DNA of 64,000 nucleotides from Palsa-1392 sp036490335 (GCA_036490335.1 DASXEB010000011.1:62001-126000), one strand, 5' to 3'. Shown: positions 17,034-25,319, numbered from the stretch's first letter. Notes: generated by a model not told the origin, from the sequence alone. Program-made: numbers and translations.

Positions 17034-17928
17034 TGACCGAAGAAATTTCCTTCCTAACGACGCGCCAGTGGGCATGGGCGAGTCTCACTGGCGGCCTTGC
17101 GACCTTGCGACCGCTCTAACTTTGTGGTTCAGCGCTGCAATATCGCCGTGGCTGGGCATTACTGTCGGCCTCACGGTCCTTGTGCTGTTTCACCTCGTTT
17201 ATGCGTCGAGATTCATACTTGTACTCCCGCATATAGCTATCCTGATCGCCTGCCTGCAATACGTTTTTGGTGCTTGGGTTAATTTTTATTGCCCGCCTGG
17301 TGATCCTACCTACGATATTGGCGCACGCTTTTCGATTTATCTGTCCTATGCAGGACCGTTGCTGATTGCCTTAACTATTGGTTGGGCATTCGGCCTTGTA
17401 AGGCTGCAGGCGCGGAATCAGCTTTTCCCCACCGCAAGCGGGGGATTACTGTTCGAGTTAGACCTGCTGTTGGGTGTAGGTATGCTGTCGTTCTTCGCGG
17501 CGAGGCTGGTGCATGTGGAGAGTCTGGCCTTCGTCTTTCTGCTGCTTGGTAACCTTCGCTACATTGGTGTCTTCGGCCGGATGCTACTACGGGGCTCTGG
17601 CTGGCAGTGGCGATTGGCTATTGTCTTGGGGGGCGAAGTGTTCCTCGCGGCCGGTAGCACGATGTTTCATGATCTTCTCCTTTGGAGCGCGTGGACTTTC
17701 GCAGTGTGGATATACGCTTTTAAGCCAAAGCCCGCCATCGTTCTAAGTATGATAGCCGTGGCCGTTCTCTCCCTTCCCGCCCTCCAAGAGGCAAAGTGGC
17801 GTATGCGCGAAACCCTGATCGATGATGACCCACTGGAGGAGAATGAAAGCATGTCATCGACAAGTTTACCGCTGGCTCAGGTGACAGCATGGCTTTCGTA
17901 CCTGATTCAGCGTTTGAACATACGCTAA
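17026..17928 (+). CDS. Polysaccharide polymerase-like membrane protein, N-terminal part (frameshifted)
   Basis: MFSDRRNFLPND is followed by many hydrophobic helices (e.g. ALTLWFSAAISPWLGITVGLTVLVLF, LILVLPHIAILIA-like, LLIALTIGWAFGLV, LAFVFLLLGNLRYIGVF). It ends in a soluble loop KWRMRETLIDDDPLEENESMSS and stops at 17926-17928. The continuation (TGNFDERFLADTAVRYNQGWIVNRVM) is found in another frame in the next open frame, which overlaps by 40 nt. I read the two as one O-antigen-polymerase-type protein broken by a frameshift near 17.88-17.94 kb. Two coupled subunits are the alternative. Confidence 0.65.
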   Translation: MFSDRRNFLPNDAPVGMGESHWRPCDLATALTLWFSAAISPWLGITVGLTVLVLFHLVYASRFILVLPHIAILIACLQYVFGAWVNFYCPPGDPTYDIGARFSIYLSYAGPLLIALTIGWAFGLVRLQARNQLFPTASGGLLFELDLLLGVGMLSFFAARLVHVESLAFVFLLLGNLRYIGVFGRMLLRGSGWQWRLAIVLGGEVFLAAGSTMFHDLLLWSAWTFAVWIYAFKPKPAIVLSMIAVAVLSLPALQEAKWRMRETLIDDDPLEENESMSSTSLPLAQVTAWLSYLIQRLNIR

Positions 17929-18539
17929 CTGGAAACTTCGATGAGCGGTTCCTCGCCGACACTGCAGTGAGATATAACCAAGGTTGGATCGTTAATCGGG
18001 TGATGATGATGGTACCCGAGTTTGAGCCCTACGCTGATGGGAGCACTCTGGAAGATGCTGCTTGGGCCACCTTGGTTCCGAGAATCCTTGTACCCGGAAA
18101 GTTTGTAGCGGGGGGAGCTGAGCACATGGCGCAGTATGCAGGGATCCAATTGAACGAGGATACCGCGATGACTCTGGGGTTTGCGGGAGAGATGTATGCT
18201 AACTTTGGGTTGACTGGCGGGGTGATCGCCTGCGGCCTTTATGCCTTGTTCTTTGCCTTGGTCTTTCGGGTAATATGCCTACGCGCCTTTACCCACCCGC
18301 TTTGGTGGAGCCTGGTCCCGTTCATCTTCTATTCGGCCCTGAAAGCGGAAGACGATGTCGCCTTCGTCCTTAACTGGACAGTGAAAGCGTGTGTGCTGCT
18401 CGTAGGTGTGGTCGTGTTTCTGCCGCATTTCCGGCGCGCCCTCTTCGGTCCCGTCCCGAGAACGGGCCATCTGCCCAGCATCCCGGCCGGCCCGCCAGGA
18501 GCTGATCCACTAAGGTCAGCTCCACTCGCGTTGCGCTAG
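17889..18539 (+). pseudogene. Polysaccharide polymerase-like membrane protein, C-terminal part
   Basis: The in-frame ATG 17889 gives MAFVPDSAFEHTL, then RYNQGWIVNRVMMMVPEFEPYADGSTLEDAAWATLVPRILVPGKFVAGG. This large periplasmic loop is typical of exopolysaccharide polymerase/repeat-unit ligase proteins. EMYANFGLTGGVIACGLYALFFALVFRV and further membrane helices follow. The segment lacks the N-terminal half, which is encoded directly upstream in another frame. A natural mutation, an assembly error or coupled translation would all fit; the start codon assigned here is a convenience. Confidence 0.55.
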
Positions 18540-18542
18540 GCA

Positions 18543-19682
18543 ATGCGACTTCTATTTGTTACGCCGTTCTACTTTCCGGAGAATAAGTTTGGCGGCCCGC
18601 CTCAGAAGATTCATTCGCTTAGCCGGGGTCTGTCGGCTCGTGGCCATGAAGTCAATGTGATCACTTTCCACTCTGAAGAACCCAGTGGCAAGGACGCCGC
18701 ACGCATCGACAATGTGCCGGTAACTTATCTGCCGTGGATCGGGCGGGGCCTGCGTCAATGGCCACGTCGCCACGATCTTCTCATCAGAGCAGTCGCAAAC
18801 GCCGAGGTCGTTCATTGCTACGGTCTCTATAACTTGATTTGCCCTGTTGCCGTTCAGGAAGCTGTGAAGCAGAGTAAACCGGTTGTCATTGAACCTCTCG
18901 GCATGTATCCGCCGCGTGCGCGTAACCAGCTCGCGAAGCGGATTTATAACACTTCACTGACAAAATGGGTGGTTCGCCGTTCCCAAGCAGTGATTGCCGC
19001 ATCGGAGGCGGAGGCTGCCGATCTTGAGAAAATCGTCGATAAAAATAAGATTCATTACCGCCGCAATGGCATTGATGTCGCATCATTCGCCAAGCTGCCG
19101 TCAGGCGAGAAGCTGCGGGAGCGATGGAGGATAGCTGAGGAGGAGAAGCTTGTTCTCTTTATCGGACGACTCTCTCCAATAAAAAATCTCGAAGGTCTCA
19201 TTCGCGCCTTCGCACTTTCGAACCTTGCTACCGCCAGGCTTGTCTTGGTCGGGCCCTCCGAGCCGGAATATGAGAAAACGTTGCGGAGGCAGGTTGAGGA
19301 ACTTGATCTTGGCGACAGAGTTGTCTTTGCAGGTGCGCTCTACGAGGACGAGCAGAAGGCGGCTCTCGATGCAGCAGACTTATTCGTTCTGCCATCTCTT
19401 AACGAAAGCTTTGGTAATGCCGCTGGCGAAGCTGTCGCGGCGAATGTTCCTGTTCTGCTAGCCGAAACGTGTGGAATTGCACCGCTCATACACCGGCGCG
19501 CGGGACTAGCGGTGCCGCTTGGCGTCGAATCTCTCGCCGATGGAATTGAGAAAATGCTTGATCCGGGTTTCCGCGATCAGATGACAGCAAGACGCGAAGA
19601 GGTGAAGCGCGAATTATCTTGGGATGAACCGATCGCGGAGACGGAGTCTTTGTACCGCAATATCATCGCTGGGCGCGAATAA
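18543..19682 (+). CDS. Glycosyltransferase family 4
   Basis: MRLLFVTPFYFPENKFGGPPQKIHSLSRGLSARGHEVNVIT is the classic GT4 N-terminal acceptor strand with the glycine loop. EPLGMYPPRARNQLAKRIYN lies mid-protein. The donor domain has LVLFIGRLSPIKNLEGLIRAF, LVLVGPSEPEYE, and LFVLPSLNESFGNAAGEAVAANVPVLLAE, which contains ESFGNAAGE, an EX7E motif. It starts 3 nt after the polymerase-like segment. Likely cytoplasmic and membrane-associated; sugar specificity is unknown. Confidence 0.9.
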   Translation: MRLLFVTPFYFPENKFGGPPQKIHSLSRGLSARGHEVNVITFHSEEPSGKDAARIDNVPVTYLPWIGRGLRQWPRRHDLLIRAVANAEVVHCYGLYNLICPVAVQEAVKQSKPVVIEPLGMYPPRARNQLAKRIYNTSLTKWVVRRSQAVIAASEAEAADLEKIVDKNKIHYRRNGIDVASFAKLPSGEKLRERWRIAEEEKLVLFIGRLSPIKNLEGLIRAFALSNLATARLVLVGPSEPEYEKTLRRQVEELDLGDRVVFAGALYEDEQKAALDAADLFVLPSLNESFGNAAGEAVAANVPVLLAETCGIAPLIHRRAGLAVPLGVESLADGIEKMLDPGFRDQMTARREEVKRELSWDEPIAETESLYRNIIAGRE

Positions 19683-19741
19683 GGTTAGGGCAAAAGAGAT
19701 TCGCTTATTTCTACTTTAGCCTTCCACCCTTACGCTTTCTT

Positions 19742-20941
19742 TTGAAGATTCACTTTTGGTCCCCTGAGTTGGCGCAAGGTGGCGGAGGCATCGAAGTATA
19801 TGCGACTGATTGGTTAAATGCCTTGATTGATCTTTTCGGAGTGAGTCAGGTCAAGGTATTCACAAAGAACGATACCACTCAGCAGTTGCAGACTAAATGG
19901 GGCGGATCTGTTTCAGCCCGGGGAAGCCGTAGAGTTAACAGCAGACTCCGAACGCCGGCCTTCGTCGCATTAATTTTTTCCGCAGCACTGCGCGATCGGC
20001 CGGATCTCATCGTCAGCATGCATGTGAACTTCAGTCCCGCTGCGCTTTGGTTGAAGCGAATGATCGGTTCACGTTATCTTCTCACACTGCACGGAATCGA
20101 TGTCTGGGGCTTGGAACATAAGCAGAGGAAGAATGGCATCGCCAAAGCCGGTCTGATCGTTCCGATCAGTGGCTACACCGCCAAGAGGGTGATCCAGGAG
20201 CAGGGGATAAGTCCTGAGAGACTTCGCATCCTTGGCTGCGTCGTTGACGCAGAGCAGTTCCAAATCGGCCCAAAGCCAGACTATCTTCTGAAGCGCTACA
20301 ACCTTTCACCCGGTCAGCCGGTAATCCTAACTGTAGGCAGACTGAGCACAGCCGAGAGATACAAGGGACATGATAGGGTTCTGCGAGCTATCGCAGAACA
20401 AAGTAGAAAGTCGAAAGTCGAAAGTAGAAATTCAGATGCTTCCGATCTTCAATCTCCCATCTCCGATCTCCGCTATCTGATTGTCGGGGATGGAAACGAT
20501 CGGCCGCGGCTGGACAAGCTGGCCGAAGAGTTGGGCGTGCGAGAGATCGTGACCTTTGCCGGTAAGGTGCCTGCGGAAGAGTTATGCGATCACTACAATC
20601 TCTGCGATGTCTTTGCCATGCCGAGCACGGGCGAAGGTTTCGGTATCGTTTTCCTCGAAGCTCTGGCTTGTGGGAAGCCAGTCCTTGCTGGCAACAGGGA
20701 TGCTTCCGCCGATGCGCTCCTCCAGGGAGAGCTAGGTGTTCTCGTCGATCCCGATAATCCTAACGAGCTGCGCGATGCCATCGTATCGATCCTGCAGCGA
20801 AAACATCCGCATCCTCTTATTTATCATCCGGAAGCTTTGCGTCAAAAGGTCATCGAGAGTTTTGGCTATGAGAAGTTCAAGGAGCGGCTGGCAGCGATTT
20901 TGGGACCGCTGTTAAATGAGAAAGTAGAAAGGCTAAAGTAG
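19742..20941 (+). CDS. Glycosyltransferase family 4 with repeat-derived insertion
   Basis: TTG 19742 starts KIHFWSPELAQGGGGIEVYATDWLNAL. LLTLHGIDVWG, VILTVGRLSTAERYKGHDRVLRAI, YLIVGDGNDRPRL and MPSTGEGFGIVFLEALACGKPVLAGN (EX7E: EGFGIVFLE) are all canonical. Residues about 219-240 (SRKSKVESRNSDASDLQSP) sit where GT4 enzymes normally run directly from the helix into 'LRYLIVGDG'. They are encoded by AAAGTAGAAAGTCGAAAGT-type and 'AATCTCCCATCTCCGATCTCC' low-complexity sequence seen elsewhere only between genes. The rest of the fold looks intact, so the enzyme may still work. Confidence 0.88.
   Translation: MKIHFWSPELAQGGGGIEVYATDWLNALIDLFGVSQVKVFTKNDTTQQLQTKWGGSVSARGSRRVNSRLRTPAFVALIFSAALRDRPDLIVSMHVNFSPAALWLKRMIGSRYLLTLHGIDVWGLEHKQRKNGIAKAGLIVPISGYTAKRVIQEQGISPERLRILGCVVDAEQFQIGPKPDYLLKRYNLSPGQPVILTVGRLSTAERYKGHDRVLRAIAEQSRKSKVESRNSDASDLQSPISDLRYLIVGDGNDRPRLDKLAEELGVREIVTFAGKVPAEELCDHYNLCDVFAMPSTGEGFGIVFLEALACGKPVLAGNRDASADALLQGELGVLVDPDNPNELRDAIVSILQRKHPHPLIYHPEALRQKVIESFGYEKFKERLAAILGPLLNEKVERLK
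20398..20477. repeat. Low-complexity repeat inserted in frame in a GT4 gene
   Basis: A purine tract (AAAGTAGAAAGTCGAAAGTCG-like, the complement of the CTTTC-type tracts near 3.8 and 21.3 kb) is followed by an 'AATCTCCCATCTCCGATCTCC' tract resembling 5235-5275. Both families are otherwise intergenic in this locus. Confidence 0.65.
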
Positions 20942-20946
20942 AAGTA

Positions 20947-21291
20947 ATGGAGAAGGACCTGGAGCAGCGAACGAAAAGATTCTCACTCTCGGCAGTTAAG
21001 TTTACCGCTGGGCTTCCTCGGACGCGCGAGCTTGATATTTTGGCGCGACAATTCCTCCGATCGGCTACTTCTATAGGTGCAAATTACCGTGAAGCGAATC
21101 GCGGAGTATCGCGGGCGGACTTCTCGAATAAGATAGGAATCATTCAGAAGGAAGCTGCGGAGACGCAATATTGGATCGAGCTGCTAATTGAATCCGACCT
21201 TTGCAATACGGCAACGGCGGCAGACCTGCTAGATGAATCGAGTGAGCTTCTCGCCATCTTCACGTCAATCGGAAAGAAGCTCAAAGAATAG
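20947..21291 (+). CDS. Four-helix bundle protein (23S rRNA intervening-sequence protein family)
   Basis: A 114-residue all-helical protein with LPRTRELDILARQFLRSATSIGANYREANRGVSRADFSNKIGIIQKEAAETQYWIELLIES. The SIGANYREA and KEA.E..YWL/I blocks are diagnostic of the IVS/four-helix bundle family. Members occur as intervening-sequence ORFs in 23S rRNA genes, but many copies, like this one, sit in other contexts with no known function. It starts 5 nt after the preceding stop, after a short purine tract. Confidence 0.9.
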   Translation: MEKDLEQRTKRFSLSAVKFTAGLPRTRELDILARQFLRSATSIGANYREANRGVSRADFSNKIGIIQKEAAETQYWIELLIESDLCNTATAADLLDESSELLAIFTSIGKKLKE

Positions 21292-21400
21292 CTTCGTTTT
21301 CTACTTTCTCCTTTAGCCTTTTCACTTTCGCTTTCGCGTTCCCCGCTCTAACTTTTCAAAAAATGTTGACGCCGATTCGGCCACCGGGCACTTTGTTCGG

Positions 21401-21613
21401 GTGAGCGCGCACGAAATTATCGCGGAGTTATCGGCGCTATCGCTGGAGGAACGGCAGATGGTTTTGTCCCATCTGATAAGTCTTAGCAGCGACTATGAGC
21501 CGACACCCGCAATGGAAGATGCAATTCGCGAAGGCCTACGTTCAGTGCGGGAAGAGAAAACCTATTCTGCGGCGGAATTGCGCTCTCGCGTCGCCGCATG
21601 GACTGCGCCGTAA
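21401..21613 (+). CDS. Antitoxin-like protein of a RelB/ParD-type module
   Basis: GTG start; 70 residues. An N-terminal helix SAHEIIAELSALSLEERQMVLSHLISL (the 'eI...L..Ls..Er..l...L' layout of addiction-module components) is followed by an acidic tail with AMEDAIREGLRSVREEKTYSAAELRSRVAAW. It overlaps by 16 nt the gene for a RelE/ParE-like toxin, which is the standard antitoxin-first arrangement. It presumably neutralises that toxin and represses the shared promoter. Confidence 0.75.
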   Translation: MSAHEIIAELSALSLEERQMVLSHLISLSSDYEPTPAMEDAIREGLRSVREEKTYSAAELRSRVAAWTAP

Positions 21614-21894
21614 TCTACAGCACCGCCGCGCTTTCGGATCTTCGCTCGATTACTGAATTCATCGCAAACGATGACGACAGGACAGCGGGGGCTTTCGCCA
21701 ATCGGCTGGTTGACCTGGCTGAGTCGCTGGCACGGATGCCGGAGCGAGGACGGCGGGTGAAGGGATGGAATGAAACTCGTGTAGTCGTTTTGTCGCCCTA
21801 TTTGATCTTCTATCGCTTCGATCGTTCTGCGGGCGAGGTGCAGGTGCTGCGTTTCTGGCACGGAGCGCGAGATCCGGGAACCATCGAACTCTAA
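21598..21894 (+). CDS. RelE/ParE-family toxin
   Basis: 98 residues with the family layout: VIYSTAALSDLRSITEFIANDD (beta strand then helix), FANRLVDLAESLARMPERGRRVKGWNETRVVVLSPYLIFYRFDRSAGEVQVLRFWHGARDP. The 'P..GR......R......Y.i.Y......v.vlr..hg.r' framework is that of ParE/RelE toxins, which poison gyrase or cleave ribosome-bound mRNA. Which activity this one has cannot be told. It is paired with the overlapping upstream antitoxin gene and lies inside the polysaccharide locus. Confidence 0.88.
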   Translation: MDCAVIYSTAALSDLRSITEFIANDDDRTAGAFANRLVDLAESLARMPERGRRVKGWNETRVVVLSPYLIFYRFDRSAGEVQVLRFWHGARDPGTIEL

Positions 21895-22005
21895 AGGCTC
21901 AATCTCTTGGCGACATCAGCGGCTTGGCCTGTCTTGCCGTTTACGCTTTTCAAGACGTTTCCGAGGCTCAAATTTCAGACTTTCAGCTTCTCAGCTTTTT
22001 AACTT

Positions 22006-23838
22006 GTGTGCGGCATCGCTGGCATCATTAACTCGCGGCTCGATCGTGACGAGCTTGAGATGCGACTGCAAAAACTGCAGCGCGCGCTGCATCACCGAGG
22101 ACCGGATGATCACGGCCTCTTTGTTTCGAAAGACAATGTCGCAGGCCTGGTCAGCACCCGGCTGGCCATTCTTGATCTGAGTGACGCAGGGCATCAGCCG
22201 ATGCAATCACCAGATGGTCGTTACACGATCGTTTTTAACGGCGAGATTTATAATTACGATGTGCTTCGCAAACAGTTACTCGCCGGTGGTTGCTCTCTGA
22301 GATCCCACTCTGATACCGAGGTCATGCTCGAATTGTTCTGCCAGGAAGGCCCGGAGTGCCTGGACAAACTCGAAGGCATGTTCGCCTTCGCGATCTGGGA
22401 TGAGGAACAAGGGAAGCTGTTCCTCGCGCGCGATCCGCTCGGGATCAAGCCGCTCTATCTTACGAACACACCTGACAGAATCTGTTTCGCCTCGGAAATG
22501 CGGGCACTTCTTCTGACCGGGATGACCGAACGGAAAATCTCCGACGCGGGACTGTTTGGCTATCTCCTGTCTGGCTCCGTGCCTGAGCCGGAGACGATTG
22601 TCGAGGGAGTCAGACTATTGCCGGCGGGACATTATCTGATTTGGTCAGAGAAGGAATGTTCTTTGCAGAGTTACTGGGAGGTCAATTTCCCGGATGAGAA
22701 GGACGAACCACGCTCGATGATGGTGACGAGCCGGGAAGAAGCGACGCGCATTGTGCGCGGGGCGCTGGTGGAATCGATCGGGAGACATCTGGTAAGCGAT
22801 GTGCCGGTGGGTGTGTTCCTGAGTGGAGGCATTGATTCCACCGCAGTCGTCGCGCTCGCTTCTCAGCAAACGACGGAACCTTTGCGCACATTTAGCATCT
22901 CCTTCGATGATCCCGGCTTTAACGAGGGTGATGTGGCGGCCCGGACCGCAGCACACTTCGGCACAAAGCATACCGACTGGCGAATCGATGCCGCCACGGC
23001 GAAAGAGTCGTTCAAGGATTTTCTCGACCGATCAGACCAGCCAACGATCGACGGCTTCAACACCTTTTGCGTCGCGAAGATGGCGCACGACCATGGCCTG
23101 AAGGTCGTGCTCTCGGGCCTTGGCGGCGATGAGATTTTTGGCGGCTATCCCTCTTTCCAGCGGATGCCGGCGCTGACGAAGCTAGGATGCGCCCTTCGCG
23201 GGCCGTGGCGAAGCATTGTCATTTTCGCGCTGGAACACGTCCCGTCCTTGCGTGCCCACCGCATCGCGTACCTGCTTCGGACCTCGACCGAGCCGGAATA
23301 TGTTTATGAGTGTGTCCGCGGAATTTTTACCGCGCCCGAGGCCAGCTCATTACTGGCATTCTATGGGATTACGAACCGCGCGGACGAACGAGCCCTGCCG
23401 GAAGCCCCGCCGTTTCTCCCTACCGAAGAAGACGAAGTGAGCTATCTCGAGCTGACCAGATACATGAGGAATCAGCTGCTCCGCGACAGCGATGTCATGA
23501 GCATGGCGTGGAGTCTGGAGCTTCGCGTCCCTTTTGTTGATCGTAAACTGATCGACGCAGTAAGTATTATCCCGGCGCGCTGGCGTCTGGCCAGGGGAAA
23601 ACAGATCCTGCTCGATGCCGTTCCCGAGATTCCTGAGTGGGTGAGGAATCGGCCGAAGCAGGGATTTACCTTTCCCTTCGAGGACTGGGTGACTTCGGAG
23701 TGGCGCGACATTTTCCAGCGGATCGAGGCGCGAAGTCCGGTGCGATTGAAGAACTGGTACCGGACCTGGTGTTTGTTTGCGCTCGAAAATTTTCTCGAGC
23801 GAAATGGAATGGAGATAGGTGAAACGCTGAGAAGCTGA
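22006..23838 (+). CDS. asnB: Asparagine synthase (glutamine-hydrolysing) type amidotransferase
   Basis: GTG start followed at once by CGIAGIIN, giving the catalytic Cys at position 2 after Met removal. The class II glutaminase domain (HHRGPDDHG, FNGEIYNYDVLRKQL) is followed by the ATP-pyrophosphatase domain with FLSGGIDSTAVVAL and VVLSGLGGDEIFGGYPSF. 610 residues is normal. In polysaccharide loci such enzymes often amidate uronic acid residues instead of making asparagine, and a UDP-HexNAc dehydrogenase is encoded in this locus; that role is inference. The last eight codons (EIGETLRS, stop) come from the interspersed repeat. Confidence 0.88.
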   Translation: MCGIAGIINSRLDRDELEMRLQKLQRALHHRGPDDHGLFVSKDNVAGLVSTRLAILDLSDAGHQPMQSPDGRYTIVFNGEIYNYDVLRKQLLAGGCSLRSHSDTEVMLELFCQEGPECLDKLEGMFAFAIWDEEQGKLFLARDPLGIKPLYLTNTPDRICFASEMRALLLTGMTERKISDAGLFGYLLSGSVPEPETIVEGVRLLPAGHYLIWSEKECSLQSYWEVNFPDEKDEPRSMMVTSREEATRIVRGALVESIGRHLVSDVPVGVFLSGGIDSTAVVALASQQTTEPLRTFSISFDDPGFNEGDVAARTAAHFGTKHTDWRIDAATAKESFKDFLDRSDQPTIDGFNTFCVAKMAHDHGLKVVLSGLGGDEIFGGYPSFQRMPALTKLGCALRGPWRSIVIFALEHVPSLRAHRIAYLLRTSTEPEYVYECVRGIFTAPEASSLLAFYGITNRADERALPEAPPFLPTEEDEVSYLELTRYMRNQLLRDSDVMSMAWSLELRVPFVDRKLIDAVSIIPARWRLARGKQILLDAVPEIPEWVRNRPKQGFTFPFEDWVTSEWRDIFQRIEARSPVRLKNWYRTWCLFALENFLERNGMEIGETLRS

Positions 23839-23840
23839 GA
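23811..23840 (+). repeat. 30-bp direct repeat, copy 1 (overlaps asnB 3' end)
   Basis: Starts GGAGATAGGTGAAACG and ends GCTGAGA. It is identical over 30 bp to 24980-25009. It encodes the last residues and stop of the amidotransferase. The next bases continue with a second GAAGCTGAG unit and a purine-rich tract. Confidence 0.9.
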
Positions 23841-24020
23841 AGCTGAGGACAGAGATCAGCGACTGAAGTAGGAAGTAAGAAGGAGGAATTAGGAAGGCGG
23901 AACGCGGAAGGCGGAACGCTGAAGTCGGAAGCGGAAGTGGAAATTGAGAAGAGGGAAGTCGAAGCGTGGAAGGGCGGAGCGCAAATTTGCAAAGGCCCTA
24001 ATGAGAATGTTGGGGGCTTT

Positions 24021-24368
24021 GTGCTAGCTTCGCACGTGACTTTGCTTCAACGCCGGGAGAGCGAGAGAAAGTTGGCGCGCGAGACTTTGCGCCAGGACTT
24101 GCGCGCTCGCTTGCGGGCGGCTCTTTCCCACCTGCTCCCGGGCGAAAAGGTTTTCCTTTTTGGATCGTTGGCCGAGCCCGAGAAGTTTAATGAATATTCC
24201 GATATCGATCTGGCACTGGAAGCTGAGCCGCCAGGTTTGAGTGTTTTTCAACTGACCGCTCGCCTGATGGAAGAAACCGGGCACCCAGTCGATGTTGTCC
24301 TCCTGGAAGAGTGTCGCTTTCGCGATAAAATTCTTTCTCAAGGCGAAGAATGGACGCTACCGGGCTAG
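24021..24368 (+). CDS. MNT-type nucleotidyltransferase, putative antitoxin
   Basis: Minimal nucleotidyltransferase fold. VFLFGSLAEPEKFNEYSDIDLALE has the GSx(11)DxD active site (Gly48, Ser49, Asp61, Asp63 from GTG 24021). The N-terminal helical leader QRRESERKLARETLRQDLRARLRAAL is typical of the version paired with HepT-like HEPN proteins. GTG 24036 is an alternative start; the frame opens back to 23937 but through purine-rich repeat. It overlaps the HEPN gene by 19 nt. In known pairs (MntA/HepT) the MNT protein adenylylates and silences the HEPN RNase. Confidence 0.82.
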   Translation: MLASHVTLLQRRESERKLARETLRQDLRARLRAALSHLLPGEKVFLFGSLAEPEKFNEYSDIDLALEAEPPGLSVFQLTARLMEETGHPVDVVLLEECRFRDKILSQGEEWTLPG

Positions 24369-24829
24369 TTATCCTGCTCAAGGAGTTGGCCGCGGACGGC
24401 ACTGTGGCGTTCGGCGCGGCCGAGAATGCTGCCAGACGATTGGAGGAAACAGGCGGCGGCCGTCTGGAGGCGTGCGCCTATGAACTGGCACGGTTCTATA
24501 ACGTTCTGGAAAGGATGTTCGAACGGTTATGCGAAGAGTTCGAGAACCATTTCGAGAAGCGCGGCGATTTTCACGAGAGGCTCCTGCAACGTGTCAGCCT
24601 GGACTTGGAGGAAATTCGCCCGGCCTTCTTGCCCAAAGCACACTTGGAGGAGGTGCGGGAACTAAAGGGTTTTCGGCATCTCATGCGTCACGCCTATGAC
24701 CTGACGTTAAGAGAAGGTCGTTTGCAGGAGCTAACCCTTACCGCCCAAAAGCTGGCCGCGGAAATTCCTGGATGGTGCGCAGAGTTCGAGCGCAAAGTGC
24801 GTGCGGAGCAGGGGTGGAGCCGTTCCTGA
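24350..24829 (+). CDS. HepT-like HEPN ribonuclease toxin
   Basis: 159-residue helical protein with GFRHLMRHAYDL, which provides the RX4H active-site motif (Arg109, His114) of HEPN RNases. YELARFYNVLERMFERLCEEFENHFEKRGDFHERLLQRVS is the usual first helical pair of the HepT-like group. It is encoded immediately after, and overlapping, an MNT nucleotidyltransferase, the standard toxin-antitoxin pairing. The whole module lies between two copies of a 30-bp direct repeat (23811 and 24980), which suggests acquisition as a unit. Confidence 0.82.
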   Translation: MDATGLVILLKELAADGTVAFGAAENAARRLEETGGGRLEACAYELARFYNVLERMFERLCEEFENHFEKRGDFHERLLQRVSLDLEEIRPAFLPKAHLEEVRELKGFRHLMRHAYDLTLREGRLQELTLTAQKLAAEIPGWCAEFERKVRAEQGWSRS

Positions 24830-24908
24830 AGGAGAAGGCAGAAAGTAGAACGTGGAAAGTGGAAATGAGGAGAAGGCAGAACGGCGAAATCGAGCGGATG
24901 CTCTTTTT

Positions 24909-25007
24909 GTGACGAGGAGCCAGATTGAAGCAGCAATCGAAGCTGCTCAGCCGTTCACATTGCGGATGGCGGATGGCAGGGAGATAGGTGAAACGCTGAG
25001 AAGCTGA
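24909..25007 (+). pseudogene. Truncated remnant of a small 'FTLRMADGRE'-type gene
   Basis: GTG 24909 opens a 32-codon frame reading TRSQIEAAIEAAQPFTLRMADGRE, then IGETLRS and a stop. The first part resembles the start of small (about 60-70 aa) proteins whose hallmark is 'PFtl.maDGr....'. The frame is cut exactly where the 30-bp repeat begins, so the repeat replaced the rest of the gene. The family assignment is from memory of the pattern and is tentative; the truncation by the repeat is directly visible. Confidence 0.5.
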
Positions 25008-25009
25008 GA
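24980..25009 (+). repeat. 30-bp direct repeat, copy 2
   Basis: Identical to 23811-23840, then continuing with TTCTGAGAAGCTGAAAT. It terminates the remnant frame starting at 24909 with the same EIGETLRS-stop tail as the amidotransferase gene. Confidence 0.9.
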
Positions 25010-25319
25010 TTCTGAGAAGCTGAAATTTGAGGACAGCGGTCAGCGTCAGAGGTCAGTCATTGAAGTAGAAAATAGAATGGTCTGATCAGCTTCGATTGCT
25101 CTTCAACCTCGCTTCCTTGTCACGCAACAATCGTCGGCGGTTTCATGTGCTGCCGCTGCTCACGATGACCGGTCTGTCTGCGTTAGTGTCCGACGCGAAT
25201 CGCTGAGAGCGTATCCCGTTTCTCCCTGGAGGCGCCGTTAGCTTTTGCTTCGCCGAAAATCTTTCGGAAAAAAGGCTTCTCAACCCCGGCCTGGCTAATT
25301 AGGTTTTCGTTTCTCCCTT

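Larger units (their letters stand above)
24830..25319. other. Gap with repeat tracts and a gene remnant
   Basis: This 490-bp stretch holds a purine-rich tract (about 24830-24890), a truncated small gene (24909-25007), the second copy of the 30-bp direct repeat with extra GAAGCTGA units (24980-25026), and about 200 bp upstream of the sugar transferase gene that may contain its promoter. I see no confident promoter motif. Confidence 0.6.

Noticed and set aside
23811..25009. An insertion sequence between the 30-bp repeats.
   Set aside because: No transposase or integrase is encoded and there are no terminal inverted repeats; only the MNT/HEPN pair and a gene remnant are present.
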